This document shows, in pieces, positions 1 through 7,053 of a DNA stretch of 38,384 bases. The translations under genes were made by a program, and so were the position numbers. How positions within the stretch are numbered: position 1 is the first letter of the stretch; each line of letters opens with the position of its first letter. The notes under the pieces are model-generated. The model saw only the letters and a program-made list of their open reading frames with translations, was not told the origin of the DNA and did not search any database. The DNA is from Oceanimonas smirnovii ATCC BAA-899 (GTDB lineage Bacteria; Pseudomonadota; Gammaproteobacteria; Enterobacterales; Aeromonadaceae). The stretch covers positions 1-38,384 of the forward strand of contig NZ_KB908473.1 in the NCBI RefSeq assembly GCF_000381965.1. The letters are read 5' to 3'.

Positions 1-792
1 CCGGTTCATTACTTCATGATCACCTTTACCTTGCCGGCCGAACTGCGTGGCCTCGCCCGCGCGCAACCCAAGGCGCTGTATCGCATCATGTTCTCGGTTG
101 CCGCCTCGCTACTCAAGGACTTCGCCCAGCGTCACCATGGGGGTCGCAGCGGCTTTACCGCGGTACTGCATACCCACAGCCGACGACGAGATCTGCATCC
201 TCATCTGCATGTCATGGTCCCGGCAGGCTACTACAATCCCGCACGGCGCCAGTGGCACAAGGGCCCCAAGCGTTACCTCTACCCTGCTGTCGCACTGGCC
301 AAAGTATGGCGGGGCCGGCTACTGGCCGCCATTCACCAGCACCCCCAGCTCTACCTGCCAGCCAGACTACCGGCGCAATGGGTGGTGGACTGCCGCCCTG
401 TTGGCCGGGGCCTACCCGCCCTGAAATACCTGTCCCGTTATCTGTACCGTGGAGTACTGCCCGACCGGGATATTATCGGAATAGACGGTGACCAGGTGAC
501 CTTCCGCTACCGCGAGGGGAAAACCAATCACTGGCAGCACCGCACCTTACCCATCGTCAGGTTCCTGGGGCTGATACTGCAACACGCCTTGCCCAAGGGG
601 CTGCAACGAGTACGGGACTACGGGCTGCTGCACGGTAGCGCCAGGGCGGTGCGCTTGATTATCCAGTTGTTGTTGATGCGACTGGGATGGCGAGGGCTGC
701 CAGGGGAGCCGGCAACGATGACCAAAGCCAGCCGCAGTTGCCCGTACTGCGCACAGAGCATGGTGTGCACCGGCATCATCCGAACGGGATAG
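1..792 (+). CDS. IS91 family transposase (partial, 5' end outside window)
   Basis: This is a rolling-circle (Y2/HUH) transposase of the IS91/IS801 type. The frame is open to base 1, so the N-terminal zinc-binding part is upstream of the window. Visible features are an HPHLHVMVP segment, which is the HUH-type metal-binding motif, and KYLSRY with two tyrosines four residues apart, the expected Y2 catalytic pair. The C-terminus has a CPYC motif. The enzyme would nick and join single strands at the element ends. About 263 residues are visible against roughly 400 in the whole family, so about one third is missing from view. Other frames across this stretch have no recognisable protein. I cannot tell whether the gene is intact. 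Confidence 0.85.
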   Translation, partial: PVHYFMITFTLPAELRGLARAQPKALYRIMFSVAASLLKDFAQRHHGGRSGFTAVLHTHSRRRDLHPHLHVMVPAGYYNPARRQWHKGPKRYLYPAVALAKVWRGRLLAAIHQHPQLYLPARLPAQWVVDCRPVGRGLPALKYLSRYLYRGVLPDRDIIGIDGDQVTFRYREGKTNHWQHRTLPIVRFLGLILQHALPKGLQRVRDYGLLHGSARAVRLIIQLLLMRLGWRGLPGEPATMTKASRSCPYCAQSMVCTGIIRTG

Positions 793-989
793 CCGAAAGG
801 CGGGCACAATAAGGATAATGGCCTCAACAACAGCAGGAGAAGCACGACCATCACTCACAGAACACTGTAACTAGCTGAAGTTATTAGTCTTCTAATCGCT
901 TAGCGGCTAGCTATGCCTGCAGAAAATAGCGGCCTCACCGCTCACCCCATGCTCAACCGAGCAATTTACTTAATAAAGGCAGCTTCGGG
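1..989 (+). mobile_element. IS91-like element, 3' portion
   Basis: The window opens inside an IS91-family element: a Y2 transposase reading frame up to 792, then about 200 bp of non-coding sequence. The outer end is inferred. IS91-family elements insert next to a CTTG or GTTC tetranucleotide at the end downstream of the transposase. Here CTTG (990-993) and GTTC (993-996) overlap at the edge of an attC-like site, so the element probably ends near 989-992. No target duplication is expected for this family. The left end lies outside the window. Confidence 0.5.
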
Positions 990-992
990 CTT

Positions 993-1047
993 GTTCAACA
1001 CCCGGATGAAGTGTCGGCTGCGCGACACTTATCCTTATTTGTTAGCA
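993..1047 (-). other. attC-like integron recombination site (downstream of paiB-like gene)
   Basis: Read on the minus strand this 55-bp stretch runs from GCTAAC (1046-1041) to GTTGAAC (999-993), the two simple-site boxes of an attC. The inner arms pair as GGATAAGTGTCG with CGACACTTCATCC. One extra base in one arm matches the extrahelical base that IntI uses to choose the strand. GTTGAAC fits the GTTRRRY consensus exactly; the other box deviates at its first base. It lies directly after the stop of the PaiB-like gene, where a cassette attC belongs. The 993 end coincides with the inferred IS91 boundary. Confidence 0.65.
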
Positions 1048-1053
1048 TTCTTG

Positions 1054-1683
1054 TCAAAGATTAGCGCTCATGAGTGAAGCGATAACCTGTGAGCTTGTAT
1101 CATCTTTGGATGACAAGCCATCAACAACACCTTGTTGATTTATCTCTGGATGATTCTGGCTTAATTTCCATTGACCACTGAGTGACTCTACCTCAATTTC
1201 AACACCTACTACCGCAGGCAACATTTTATGAATGTATCCCTCCGGTGCATCTGACATTGACCACGGTACCGCTTGTCCTTGCTCGTGCTCCGATGTTAAC
1301 TGCTCAAGAACCTCCAATATCCATTGCGGTTCGTGAATAAACCGAATCTTTCCTTTCACATGTGCCACAATATAATTCCATGTCGGCACAGCCTTACCAT
1401 TCTCTTTTTTAGTCGGATAATAACTGGGAGATACATAGCTATTTGGGCCGTTAAAAACCACAAGAACTTCAGATGCAGGATTAGCGGTTTGCCAAACTGA
1501 ATTGACCTTAGCTATGTGCCCCTTTAAACGTAACTTACCGTCCAACTCTATTAAAGATAAAGGAAGATGATTAGCCTCGATCGCTGAATTTGAAGAGGTA
1601 ATGACTGTTGCGAATGGATATTCACGCATCAGATTGATAAGTACATCAATATTGTCTTGTTTAAACTTCCCTGGAATGTGCAA
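1054..1683 (-). CDS. FMN-binding negative regulator family protein (PaiB-like)
   Basis: This 209-residue protein matches the PaiB/FMN_bind_2 family. Family members have a flavin-reductase-like split barrel; in Bacillus PaiB is described as a repressor of sporulation and protease genes. Family landmarks visible are the N-terminal MHIPGKF, the GPNSYVSPSYYP segment, and VPTWNYIVAHVKG. I chose a TTG start at 1683 because AAGGAG lies six bases upstream on the minus strand. The gene is bounded on both sides by attC-like sites, so it looks like an integron cassette gene. Its base composition is more AT-rich than the housekeeping genes further right. FMN binding is inferred from the family. The actual target or substrate cannot be judged. 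Confidence 0.8.
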   Translation of the reverse strand: MHIPGKFKQDNIDVLINLMREYPFATVITSSNSAIEANHLPLSLIELDGKLRLKGHIAKVNSVWQTANPASEVLVVFNGPNSYVSPSYYPTKKENGKAVPTWNYIVAHVKGKIRFIHEPQWILEVLEQLTSEHEQGQAVPWSMSDAPEGYIHKMLPAVVGVEIEVESLSGQWKLSQNHPEINQQGVVDGLSSKDDTSSQVIASLMSANL

Positions 1684-1704
1684 ACTTTTCTCCTTGAATG
1701 CTAA

Positions 1705-1713
1705 CGCCCGCGT
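1705..1713. repeat. Target site duplication, left copy (CGCCCGCGT)
   Basis: The 9-bp sequence CGCCCGCGT directly abuts the left inverted repeat of the IS and is repeated exactly at 3129-3137 after the right inverted repeat. Nine bases is the normal duplication length for IS10-type elements. The copy is perfect, which suggests a fairly recent insertion. Confidence 0.95.
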
Positions 1714-1835
1714 CTAGTGAATCCCCTCATAATTCTCTTATGAATCAGAGAGGTAGACGCGCACCCTGCCGTTTGATCTAATGAATTTCGCCAAAAACAC
1801 ATTAGTGCTCAACGCCCCTATGAGGAGAGTGCAGG

Positions 1836-3115
1836 ATGCGCGATGTTCATATCCTACAAGAATTGCTGGCCCAACACTGCCCGAAAATACATAAAAAGCG
1901 GCTTAATTCACTCATGGCTGCTACTTCTGCTCTTCTGGAAGGAGATACTCTGTCTCTGTCTCTGTCTCTGTCTCTGTCTCTGTCTCTGTCTCTGTCTCTG
2001 TCTCTGTCTCTGTCTCTGTCTCTGTCTCTGTCTCTGACTGGGCTGGGCCGTAATATCGCCGGGAAAACCGCTACCAAACATTCCATCAAACGGATTGATC
2101 GTCTGCTGGGAATGATGGTCTTCATCGCGAACGATTAGCCCTATACCGCTGGCATGCAAGAAATTTGTGTGGACTCAACCCCATGCCGGTCATCCTTATC
2201 GATTGGTCTGATGTTCGTGAGCAACTCCGGCATATGACGCTCAGAGCAGCCATCGTACTCAAAGGCCGTTCCATCACGCTCTATGAACGCGCATTTGCCT
2301 GGGAAGATTACAACTCGCCGCGCAGTCACAACCGCTTTTTGCATGAGCTGGCCAGTATCCTGCCTTCGGGGGCCACCCCTTTACTGATCACCGACGCAGG
2401 CTATCGCAATACCTGGTTTCGTGAAGTGGCTTCCTACGGCTGGTACTGGCTGGGACGAGTGCGCGGTGACGTGGCTTTTACGCCAGCAGGCCTGGAGCGG
2501 TGGCGCTCCAACAAGACTCTGTATTCCGATGCCAACCAAACACCCCGTTATATCGGGCCAGCAAAGCTGGCTAGAAAATCTCCCATTCGCTGCGACCTGT
2601 ACTTGTATAAAAGCGACGCCAAGGGAAGAAAAGATCGGTGTACTGCCCGTTCAGGCAACAAGCACACTGCGCAACGAGAATATCTTAAAGGCAGCAAAGA
2701 GCCTTGGCTGCTGGCGACCAACCTTCCGTCAACGCTGTTCAGTGCGGCAAAGGTGGTGAGGCTTTATGCCAGAAGGATGCAGATAGAAGAATCATTCCGA
2801 GATCTGAAAAGTCCTCAGTACGGATTTGGTCTTCGGCACAGCCGAACACGTTGTCCACGGCGCTACGATATCCTGCTGCTCATCGTCTTGCTGGCTGAAA
2901 TCATCCTGTGGTGGTTCGGTCTCGCCGCTCAGCAGGCGGGGTGGCAGCGTCACTTTCAAGCCAACACCATTCGACACAGGGCCGTGCTGTCATCGGTCAG
3001 GCTCGGTAAAGAGATCCGAAAGCGGCCCCACTATCGTATCACCGAGCAGATGCTGCATTGGGCCAGACTGGAGTTAATACGCTTGGCTCATCACGCAGGG
3101 AGCTTCGAATTATGA
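1836..3115 (+). pseudogene. IS10-like transposase, frameshifted
   Basis: Two frames together spell one IS10-type DDE transposase. The first starts at ATG 1836, behind a GAGGAGAG ribosome binding site, and stops at 2138. The second is open across the break and runs to 3115. Conceptual repair by one A near 2111 gives RLLGNDGLHRERLALYRWHA, then continues into VILIDWSDVRE. The catalytic residues are all present in the second part: D in LIDWSD, D in LITDAG, and E in the YARRMQIEESFRDLK signature. The N-terminal part also carries a long Leu-Ser repeat after LLEGDT. The GGA ATG context is not a slippery heptamer, so programmed frameshifting is unlikely. As it stands the copy should not make full-length transposase. 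Confidence 0.9.
1948..2036 (+). repeat. CTCTGT hexanucleotide microsatellite (about 14.8 units)
   Basis: 89 bp of uninterrupted CTCTGT units lie inside the transposase gene. In frame they encode alternating Leu-Ser. The single-copy flanks (GATACTCTGTCTCTGACTGGGC) suggest an ancestral stretch of about two units that expanded. Because the unit is six bases, gain or loss does not shift the frame. Confidence 0.97.
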
Positions 3116-3128
3116 GGGGATCCTCCAG

Positions 3129-3137
3129 CGCCCGCGT
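3129..3137. repeat. Target site duplication, right copy (CGCCCGCGT)
   Basis: Exact second copy of the 9-bp sequence at 1705-1713, immediately outside the right inverted repeat of the IS10-like element. Confidence 0.95.
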
Positions 3138-3177
3138 AAAGCGCGCGAGGTTACGAGCGTCGCCTTTGACGCGATTG

Positions 3178-3948
3178 TTAGCTGATTGATAAGCCAGCAC
3201 CACAATGAGAAGCAAAGCAATTTTTCATTACATGTCCCATTCCGAACTTTGTTTCCTTTGCATTAAACTCCAAATCAGAATTGGCAACAATATTCGTCAC
3301 TTCTACTGCGGTTAGCGGAAGCTCAACCGGCCATCCTTCTACTCTTGCATCTGGGTAGCGCTTTTTGGCTTCTTCCAAGCTATTCAACTCAAAGAACTCA
3401 ATAGAAACAAAATCCCCATTTGGGTATTTAATTTTTACCTTTTTTGCTGATGGAGGACATTCGATGTCTTCTTCTTCACCTACATTGAACCATTCATTGT
3501 TTTTTATATATGCCCGCGGCTCGTTACTGGTAGTGAGCATGTGTAGATTTAACAGCAGATAATTATTCTCATCCCGCTCGAACCAAATTACTGGCTGCTC
3601 CCTAAACTTGAATATCACAGGGGTTTCATAGTAGAAATTCCCCCCAACCACAGCAAGCAACCGATTTCTCATCCAGTTAAACTTTCCACTCACCTGCCTC
3701 CAGTTTTCTCTACCAGATCTTTTGAATTCATGAAGTTGGTTTGAGGTGAACGCCCCGTTGTCAGCTTGTATGTGATGCTCTCTGCACAAAGCAATCATAC
3801 CTTCAGGGTTGTGGTGATTTTTGACATTCCAAGGTGGATCAAAATGATGCCACTCTAGGTATGGCAATCCGCATTCTGGAACCGGGCAGCCAAAGCCCAC
3901 CTCTTCTCGAAGTGCCCTTTTTACATCCACTGGAGGATTTCGATTCAT
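3178..3948 (-). CDS. HNH endonuclease-domain protein (cassette-borne)
   Basis: This 256-residue protein has an HNH-type nuclease domain near its N-terminus. CPVPECG and LEWHH are followed by NHHNPEGMIALCREHH, giving the paired Cys/His ligands and catalytic histidines expected of the family. The rest, from about residue 85, is a beta-rich region I do not recognise. ATG at 3948 has GGGAGAG a few bases upstream. Its TAA stop lies within the GCTAAC box of the downstream attC-like site, and another AGCTAAC box (3965-3971) sits 17 bp before the start, so it has the compact layout of an integron cassette. It could be a defence or restriction-type nuclease, but there is no partner gene to support that. 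Confidence 0.75.
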   Translation of the reverse strand: MNRNPPVDVKRALREEVGFGCPVPECGLPYLEWHHFDPPWNVKNHHNPEGMIALCREHHIQADNGAFTSNQLHEFKRSGRENWRQVSGKFNWMRNRLLAVVGGNFYYETPVIFKFREQPVIWFERDENNYLLLNLHMLTTSNEPRAYIKNNEWFNVGEEEDIECPPSAKKVKIKYPNGDFVSIEFFELNSLEEAKKRYPDARVEGWPVELPLTAVEVTNIVANSDLEFNAKETKFGMGHVMKNCFASHCGAGLSIS

Positions 3949-3964
3949 TCGGTCTCTCCCATTC

Positions 3965-3971
3965 AGCTAAC
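3965..3971 (-). other. Possible cassette boundary box (GTTAGCT on the minus strand)
   Basis: The heptamer is identical to the GTTAGCT box at the split attC (3183-3177). It sits just ahead of the HNH gene, where the preceding attC or an attI would end. I could not find a convincing paired arm beyond it on the 3972 side, so only the box itself is supported. Confidence 0.35.
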
Positions 3972-4477
3972 ATTGTAATAGTGAGCATGCTCATATTTCT
4001 GCAATGATTTAGCGCGCGATTTACTGATAAGTTATTGATAATAAATAAATTATCATTCTGCATCTAATTTTCGCGATTAATAAAAACGCATATGCACAGT
4101 ATCTACAGCCACTTGTTCACTATTCAACATTGGTCAGTTATAACCTATTAATATCATGAATATTTTTGATCAGGGTTGTTGTACACGCGCATGGAGTGTT
4201 GATAGTGAGCGCAGTACTGGAATATACCTGCCAACCATCAGCAATTTGACTGTGGCAACGCTACCGCCCTGATCTTGCGGGCGACCAGACCACTTTGCTT
4301 TGGCTGTGATTGGCTCTTTATTGTGCCCATGTCGTGGGAGAATTCAAATGGGACTTTTCGGTGAGAGTATGGTCGCGCCGGGTAGTGTGGGAGCGGCTGG
4401 TTGCTGGAATGGGCTCTTGTGTCGCTGAAGGCTTTAACGCTGCGGTTATAATGTGAAGGCAAGTCAGGAGGTTTATC
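3972..4477. other. Non-coding stretch, AT-rich in its first half
   Basis: No convincing gene was found on either strand in these 500 bp. The part to about 4230 is AT-rich and includes a 10-bp palindrome GAGCATGCTC (3982-3991). The second half returns to the local average composition. If the cassettes to the left were read from an attI here, an integrase gene would be expected on the plus strand in this stretch, and none is seen. A TATAAT at 4447-4452 could be the -10 box of the small downstream gene; its -35 is weak. Confidence 0.5.
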
Positions 4478-4654
4478 ATGATACGCCGAAGCAAAACAGC
4501 AGCCCGCAATCAGCTTACACCGGAGAAAATCCTCCGTTCTGTGGCAAGCTCTACGGCAATTGAAACCGGCGAGTCTACGGCTGTTATTGAAGCCCGGCTG
4601 AAGTCTGGTAAGCGACGTTTTCCGCAACTGTCCCTGGCCGGCCAGCCAGACTGA
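4478..4654 (+). CDS. Possible small protein, 58 residues, unknown function
   Basis: The frame starts at ATG 4478 with a textbook AGGAGG (4466-4471) six bases upstream, and a TATAAT box 25 bp before the start. It ends at TGA 4654. The product is basic and hydrophilic, beginning MIRRSKTAARNQLTPEKILR and ending KRRFPQLSLAGQPD, with no membrane segment or signal peptide. I do not recognise a family. The strong ribosome binding site is the main reason to list it. A longer frame on the opposite strand (4238-4705) has a composition that looks non-coding. It could instead be a fragment of a lost gene. Confidence 0.45.
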   Translation: MIRRSKTAARNQLTPEKILRSVASSTAIETGESTAVIEARLKSGKRRFPQLSLAGQPD

Positions 4655-4716
4655 AAGTATCCCATGGGTACCCCGGGGAAGGACTATGCTCTTGCAAAGC
4701 GGCACACAGGCGGCAC

Positions 4717-4752
4717 AAAAAAAAGCCAGTGCATTGATGCTACTGGCTTTTT
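4717..4752 (-). terminator. Rho-independent terminator after tRNA-Ile2
   Basis: On the minus strand AAAAAGCCAGT and ACTGGCTTTTTTTT form a stem of about 10 bp around a short loop, followed by eight T. It starts 12 bp after the CCA end of the tRNA. The symmetric A and T runs mean it could act in both directions. Confidence 0.85.
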
Positions 4753-4763
4753 CAGTGTTTATA

Positions 4764-4840
4764 TGGTGGCCCCTCCCAGACTTGAACTGGGGACCTAACG
4801 ATTATGAGTCGTGTGCTCTAACCAACTGAGCTAAGGGGCC
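4764..4840 (-). tRNA. ileX: tRNA-Ile2 (CAU anticodon, lysidine-type)
   Basis: The 77-nt minus-strand sequence folds as a tRNA with acceptor GGCCCCT/AGGGGCC, encoded CCA, and anticodon loop CTCATAA. A CAU anticodon could be Met or Ile. The GGCCCCTTAGCTCAG start matches E. coli ileX rather than elongator tRNA-Met, which begins GGCTACG. In E. coli ileX also lies just downstream of rpoD, as here. It would be modified by TilS to read AUA codons. Confidence 0.85.
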
Positions 4841-4930
4841 AAAAGTGCGCTGATTATAGGGGAATGAGGGCGGGGCTGTCCAGCGCTGGGCGGCTTATAC
4901 GCTTGATTTTTAAGCGGTTGACCCGGCCAA

Positions 4931-4955
4931 TAAAAAGGGCACCGAGGTGCCCTTT
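4931..4955 (-). terminator. Rho-independent terminator of rpoD
   Basis: On the minus strand AAAGGGCACC and GGTGCCCTTTTT form a tight GC-rich hairpin with a two-base loop and a T run. It lies about 20 bp after the rpoD stop codon, between rpoD and the tRNA. Confidence 0.9.
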
Positions 4956-4974
4956 GAACTGTGTGCGGTTGTGC

Positions 4975-6819
4975 TTACTCGTCGAGGAAGCTGCGCAGCA
5001 CTTCGGAGCGGCTGGGGTGGCGCAGTTTGCGCAGGGCCTTGGCTTCAATCTGGCGAATACGCTCACGGGTAACGTCGAACTGCTTGCCCACCTCCTCAAG
5101 GGTGTGGTCAGTGTTCATGTCGATACCAAAGCGCATGCGCAGTACCTTGGCTTCCCGGGCGGTCAGGCCGGCCAGCACGTCGTGGGTGGCGTTACGCAGG
5201 CTCTCGCTGGTGGCGGAGTCCGCCGGCAGGGAGAGGGTGGTGTCCTCGATAAAATCGCCCAGATGTGAATCTTCGTCGTCACCGATGGGGGTTTCCATCG
5301 AGATCGGCTCTTTGGCAATTTTGAGCACCTTGCGGATTTTGTCTTCCGGCATGGCCATGCGGTGTGCCAGCTCTTCCGGCGTGGGCTCGCGGCCCATCTC
5401 CTGCAGCATCTGGCGGGAAATACGGTTGAGCTTGTTGATGGTCTCAATCATGTGCACCGGAATACGAATGGTGCGGGCCTGATCCGCAATGGAGCGGGTA
5501 ATGGCCTGACGGATCCACCAGGTGGCGTAGGTCGAGAACTTGTAGCCACGGCGATATTCAAACTTGTCTACCGCTTTCATCAGACCTATGTTGCCTTCCT
5601 GGATCAAATCCAGGAACTGCAGGCCGCGGTTGGTGTATTTCTTGGCAATAGAAATAACCAGACGCAGGTTGGCTTCCACCATTTCTTTTTTGGCTCGTCG
5701 GGCCTTGGCCTCACCAATGCTCATGCGGCGGTTAATGTCTTTAATCTGGGAAATGGTCAGACCGGTTTCATCTTCCACTACCTTGAGCTTGCTGATGGCA
5801 CGCAGTACGTCTTCGGCTACCACTTCCAGACGCGAAGACCAGGTTTTGCCGGCGGCCAGCTGAGCCTCAAACCAGGCCTGCTCGCTTTCGTGATGGGCAA
5901 AGGCCTGCACAAAGGTCTTTTTGGGCATTTTGCACTGCTCAACGCAGAGCTTCATGATAATGCGTTCCTGCACCCGCACCCGCTCCATGGTGTCGCGCAT
6001 GGCGGTAACCAGACGATCAAACTGCTTGGGTACCAGGCGGAACTGACGGAACAGATCGGCCAGATCAGCAATTTGCTGAGCAGCCTCTTTGGAGGTGCGG
6101 CCCTTGGCGGCAATGGTGCTGCGCACCAGCTCATACTGCTCACGCAGCTGGCCGAATTTTTCACGGGCCAGCTCAGGATCCGGGCCGGTGTCGGCTTCTT
6201 CTTCTTCCTCGTCGTCGTCGTCTTCTTTATCTTCTTCGTCTTCGTCGTCGAGGTCTTTTTCGCTCAGTTCCGAGCCAATATGGGTGGCAGTGGGCGCGGC
6301 GTCTTCGGCTTCATCAAGATCGAGAAAGCCGGAAATAATATCGCTCAGCTTGATGTCGCCGGCTTCAAAGCGGTCGAACTGATCCAGCAGCGAGGTGATG
6401 GTCTCGGGATATTCAGAGACCGAACTCTGCACCTGATTGATGCCGTCTTCAATGCGTTTGGCGATATCGATTTCGCCTTCGCGGGTCAGCAGCTCCACGG
6501 TACCCATTTCACGCATATACATGCGCACCGGGTCTGTGGTGCGGCCAATTTCAGATTCAACGGATGCCAGCGCCTGGGCGGCGGCCTCGGCGGCGTCTTC
6601 ATCGGCCGTGGTTTCCGTCATCATCAGATCATCGGCGTCAGGGGCGTTTTCTACCACCTGAATGCCCATGTCGTTGATCATCTGGATAATGTCTTCAATC
6701 TGATCAGAATCGACAATATCCTGCGGCAGATGATCATTTACTTCGGCGTAAGTCAGGTAGCCCTGTTCTTTACCTTTGGCTACGAGAAGCTTAAGCTGTG
6801 ACTGCGGGGTTTGCTCCAT
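4975..6819 (-). CDS. rpoD: RNA polymerase sigma-70 factor RpoD
   Basis: This is the primary sigma factor, 614 residues, which directs RNA polymerase to -10/-35 housekeeping promoters. The start [13 protein letters not shown] matches E. coli RpoD exactly in position; a longer frame upstream is rejected for that reason. Visible in order are region 1.1, region 1.2 ([15 protein letters not shown]), a very acidic stretch in the non-conserved region ([20 protein letters not shown]), regions 2.1-2.4 ([31 protein letters not shown]), region 3, and the region 4.2 helix-turn-helix ([20 protein letters not shown]). It closes the rpsU-yqeY-dnaG-rpoD cluster and has its own likely promoter in the 234-bp gap after dnaG. 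A strong terminator follows. Confidence 0.99.
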   Translation of the reverse strand: MEQTPQSQLKLLVAKGKEQGYLTYAEVNDHLPQDIVDSDQIEDIIQMINDMGIQVVENAPDADDLMMTETTADEDAAEAAAQALASVESEIGRTTDPVRMYMREMGTVELLTREGEIDIAKRIEDGINQVQSSVSEYPETITSLLDQFDRFEAGDIKLSDIISGFLDLDEAEDAAPTATHIGSELSEKDLDDEDEEDKEDDDDEEEEEADTGPDPELAREKFGQLREQYELVRSTIAAKGRTSKEAAQQIADLADLFRQFRLVPKQFDRLVTAMRDTMERVRVQERIIMKLCVEQCKMPKKTFVQAFAHHESEQAWFEAQLAAGKTWSSRLEVVAEDVLRAISKLKVVEDETGLTISQIKDINRRMSIGEAKARRAKKEMVEANLRLVISIAKKYTNRGLQFLDLIQEGNIGLMKAVDKFEYRRGYKFSTYATWWIRQAITRSIADQARTIRIPVHMIETINKLNRISRQMLQEMGREPTPEELAHRMAMPEDKIRKVLKIAKEPISMETPIGDDEDSHLGDFIEDTTLSLPADSATSESLRNATHDVLAGLTAREAKVLRMRFGIDMNTDHTLEEVGKQFDVTRERIRQIEAKALRKLRHPSRSEVLRSFLDE

Positions 6820-6900
6820 AGAACTCGTCCGGTTAGATGTTGCAAGAGAGAGGGTGTGGATACTGGGGCACTCAGTGATTTTCTGGCGCGCAAGTAGCCG

Positions 6901-6929
6901 ATTATAACAAAATTTGACCAATCTGGCTA
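6901..6929 (-). promoter_or_regulatory. Likely rpoD promoter
   Basis: On the minus strand a perfect TATAAT (6906-6901) lies about 80 bp before the rpoD start. The -35 box is weak: TAGCCA at 6929-6924 with a 17-bp spacer. The position in the dnaG-rpoD gap agrees with the separate rpoD promoters known in E. coli. Confidence 0.55.
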
Positions 6930-7053
6930 ACTGGTCCGAGCTTGCCAACACCTCGCCCTTGGGCCAAGCGTGCTGCAGCCTGCATTGGTTATTTCACTTA
7001 CCCGTACACCGGGCCTTTATTACAATCTTGGGGCAGTTTGCCCGTTTTTCAAT

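Larger units (their letters stand above)
1714..3128 (+). mobile_element. IS10-like insertion sequence (IS4 family), 1415 bp
   Basis: The element has 22-bp terminal inverted repeats, 1714-1735 and 3107-3128, identical at 19 of 22 positions and sharing ATCCCCTCATAATTC. Perfect 9-bp duplications flank it. It carries one transposase gene resembling IS10/Tn10 transposase. IS10 is about 1.33 kb; the extra length is explained by the hexanucleotide repeat at 1948-2036. The transposase stop codon lies inside the right inverted repeat. The element disrupts an attC-like site. Confidence 0.93.
1699..3183 (-). other. attC-like site split by an IS insertion
   Basis: On the minus strand the site begins with GCTAAC (3182-3177), which contains the TAA stop of the HNH gene. 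It runs to about 3129, is interrupted by the IS element, and resumes to GTTAGCA (1705-1699). Removing the IS and one copy of the 9-bp duplication leaves about 61 bp. Its ends pair as GCTAAC with GTTAGC and GCGTCAAAGGCG with CGCGTAAAGCG, with an unpaired base in one arm, as expected of attC. The simple-site boxes deviate slightly from GTTRRRY. Confidence 0.7.

Noticed and set aside
1948-2036. Regular repeat array as a CRISPR
   Set aside because: The unit is six bases with no spacers and it lies in frame in a transposase gene; it is a microsatellite.
2106-2114. Programmed -1 frameshift in the IS10-like transposase
   Set aside because: The local sequence G GGA ATG does not allow re-pairing in the -1 frame, and IS10-type elements are not known to use frameshifting.
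4238-4705. 155-codon minus-strand reading frame as a gene
   Set aside because: Composition is rich in Arg, Ser, His and Pro without any motif, there is no ribosome binding site, and a better-supported small frame lies on the other strand.
4764-4840. tRNA-Met (CAU)
   Set aside because: The acceptor and D-arm sequence follow tRNA-Ile2 (ileX) and the location beside rpoD agrees with that gene in E. coli.
5362-6801. Long plus-strand frame across rpoD
   Set aside because: It is the antisense image of a highly conserved gene with low-complexity Phe/Val runs opposite the acidic region of RpoD.
7030-7049. Terminator-like GGGGCAGTTTGCCCG followed by TTTTT after dnaG
   Set aside because: The T run is on the plus strand, where no gene precedes it; on the dnaG strand the hairpin has no T run after it.
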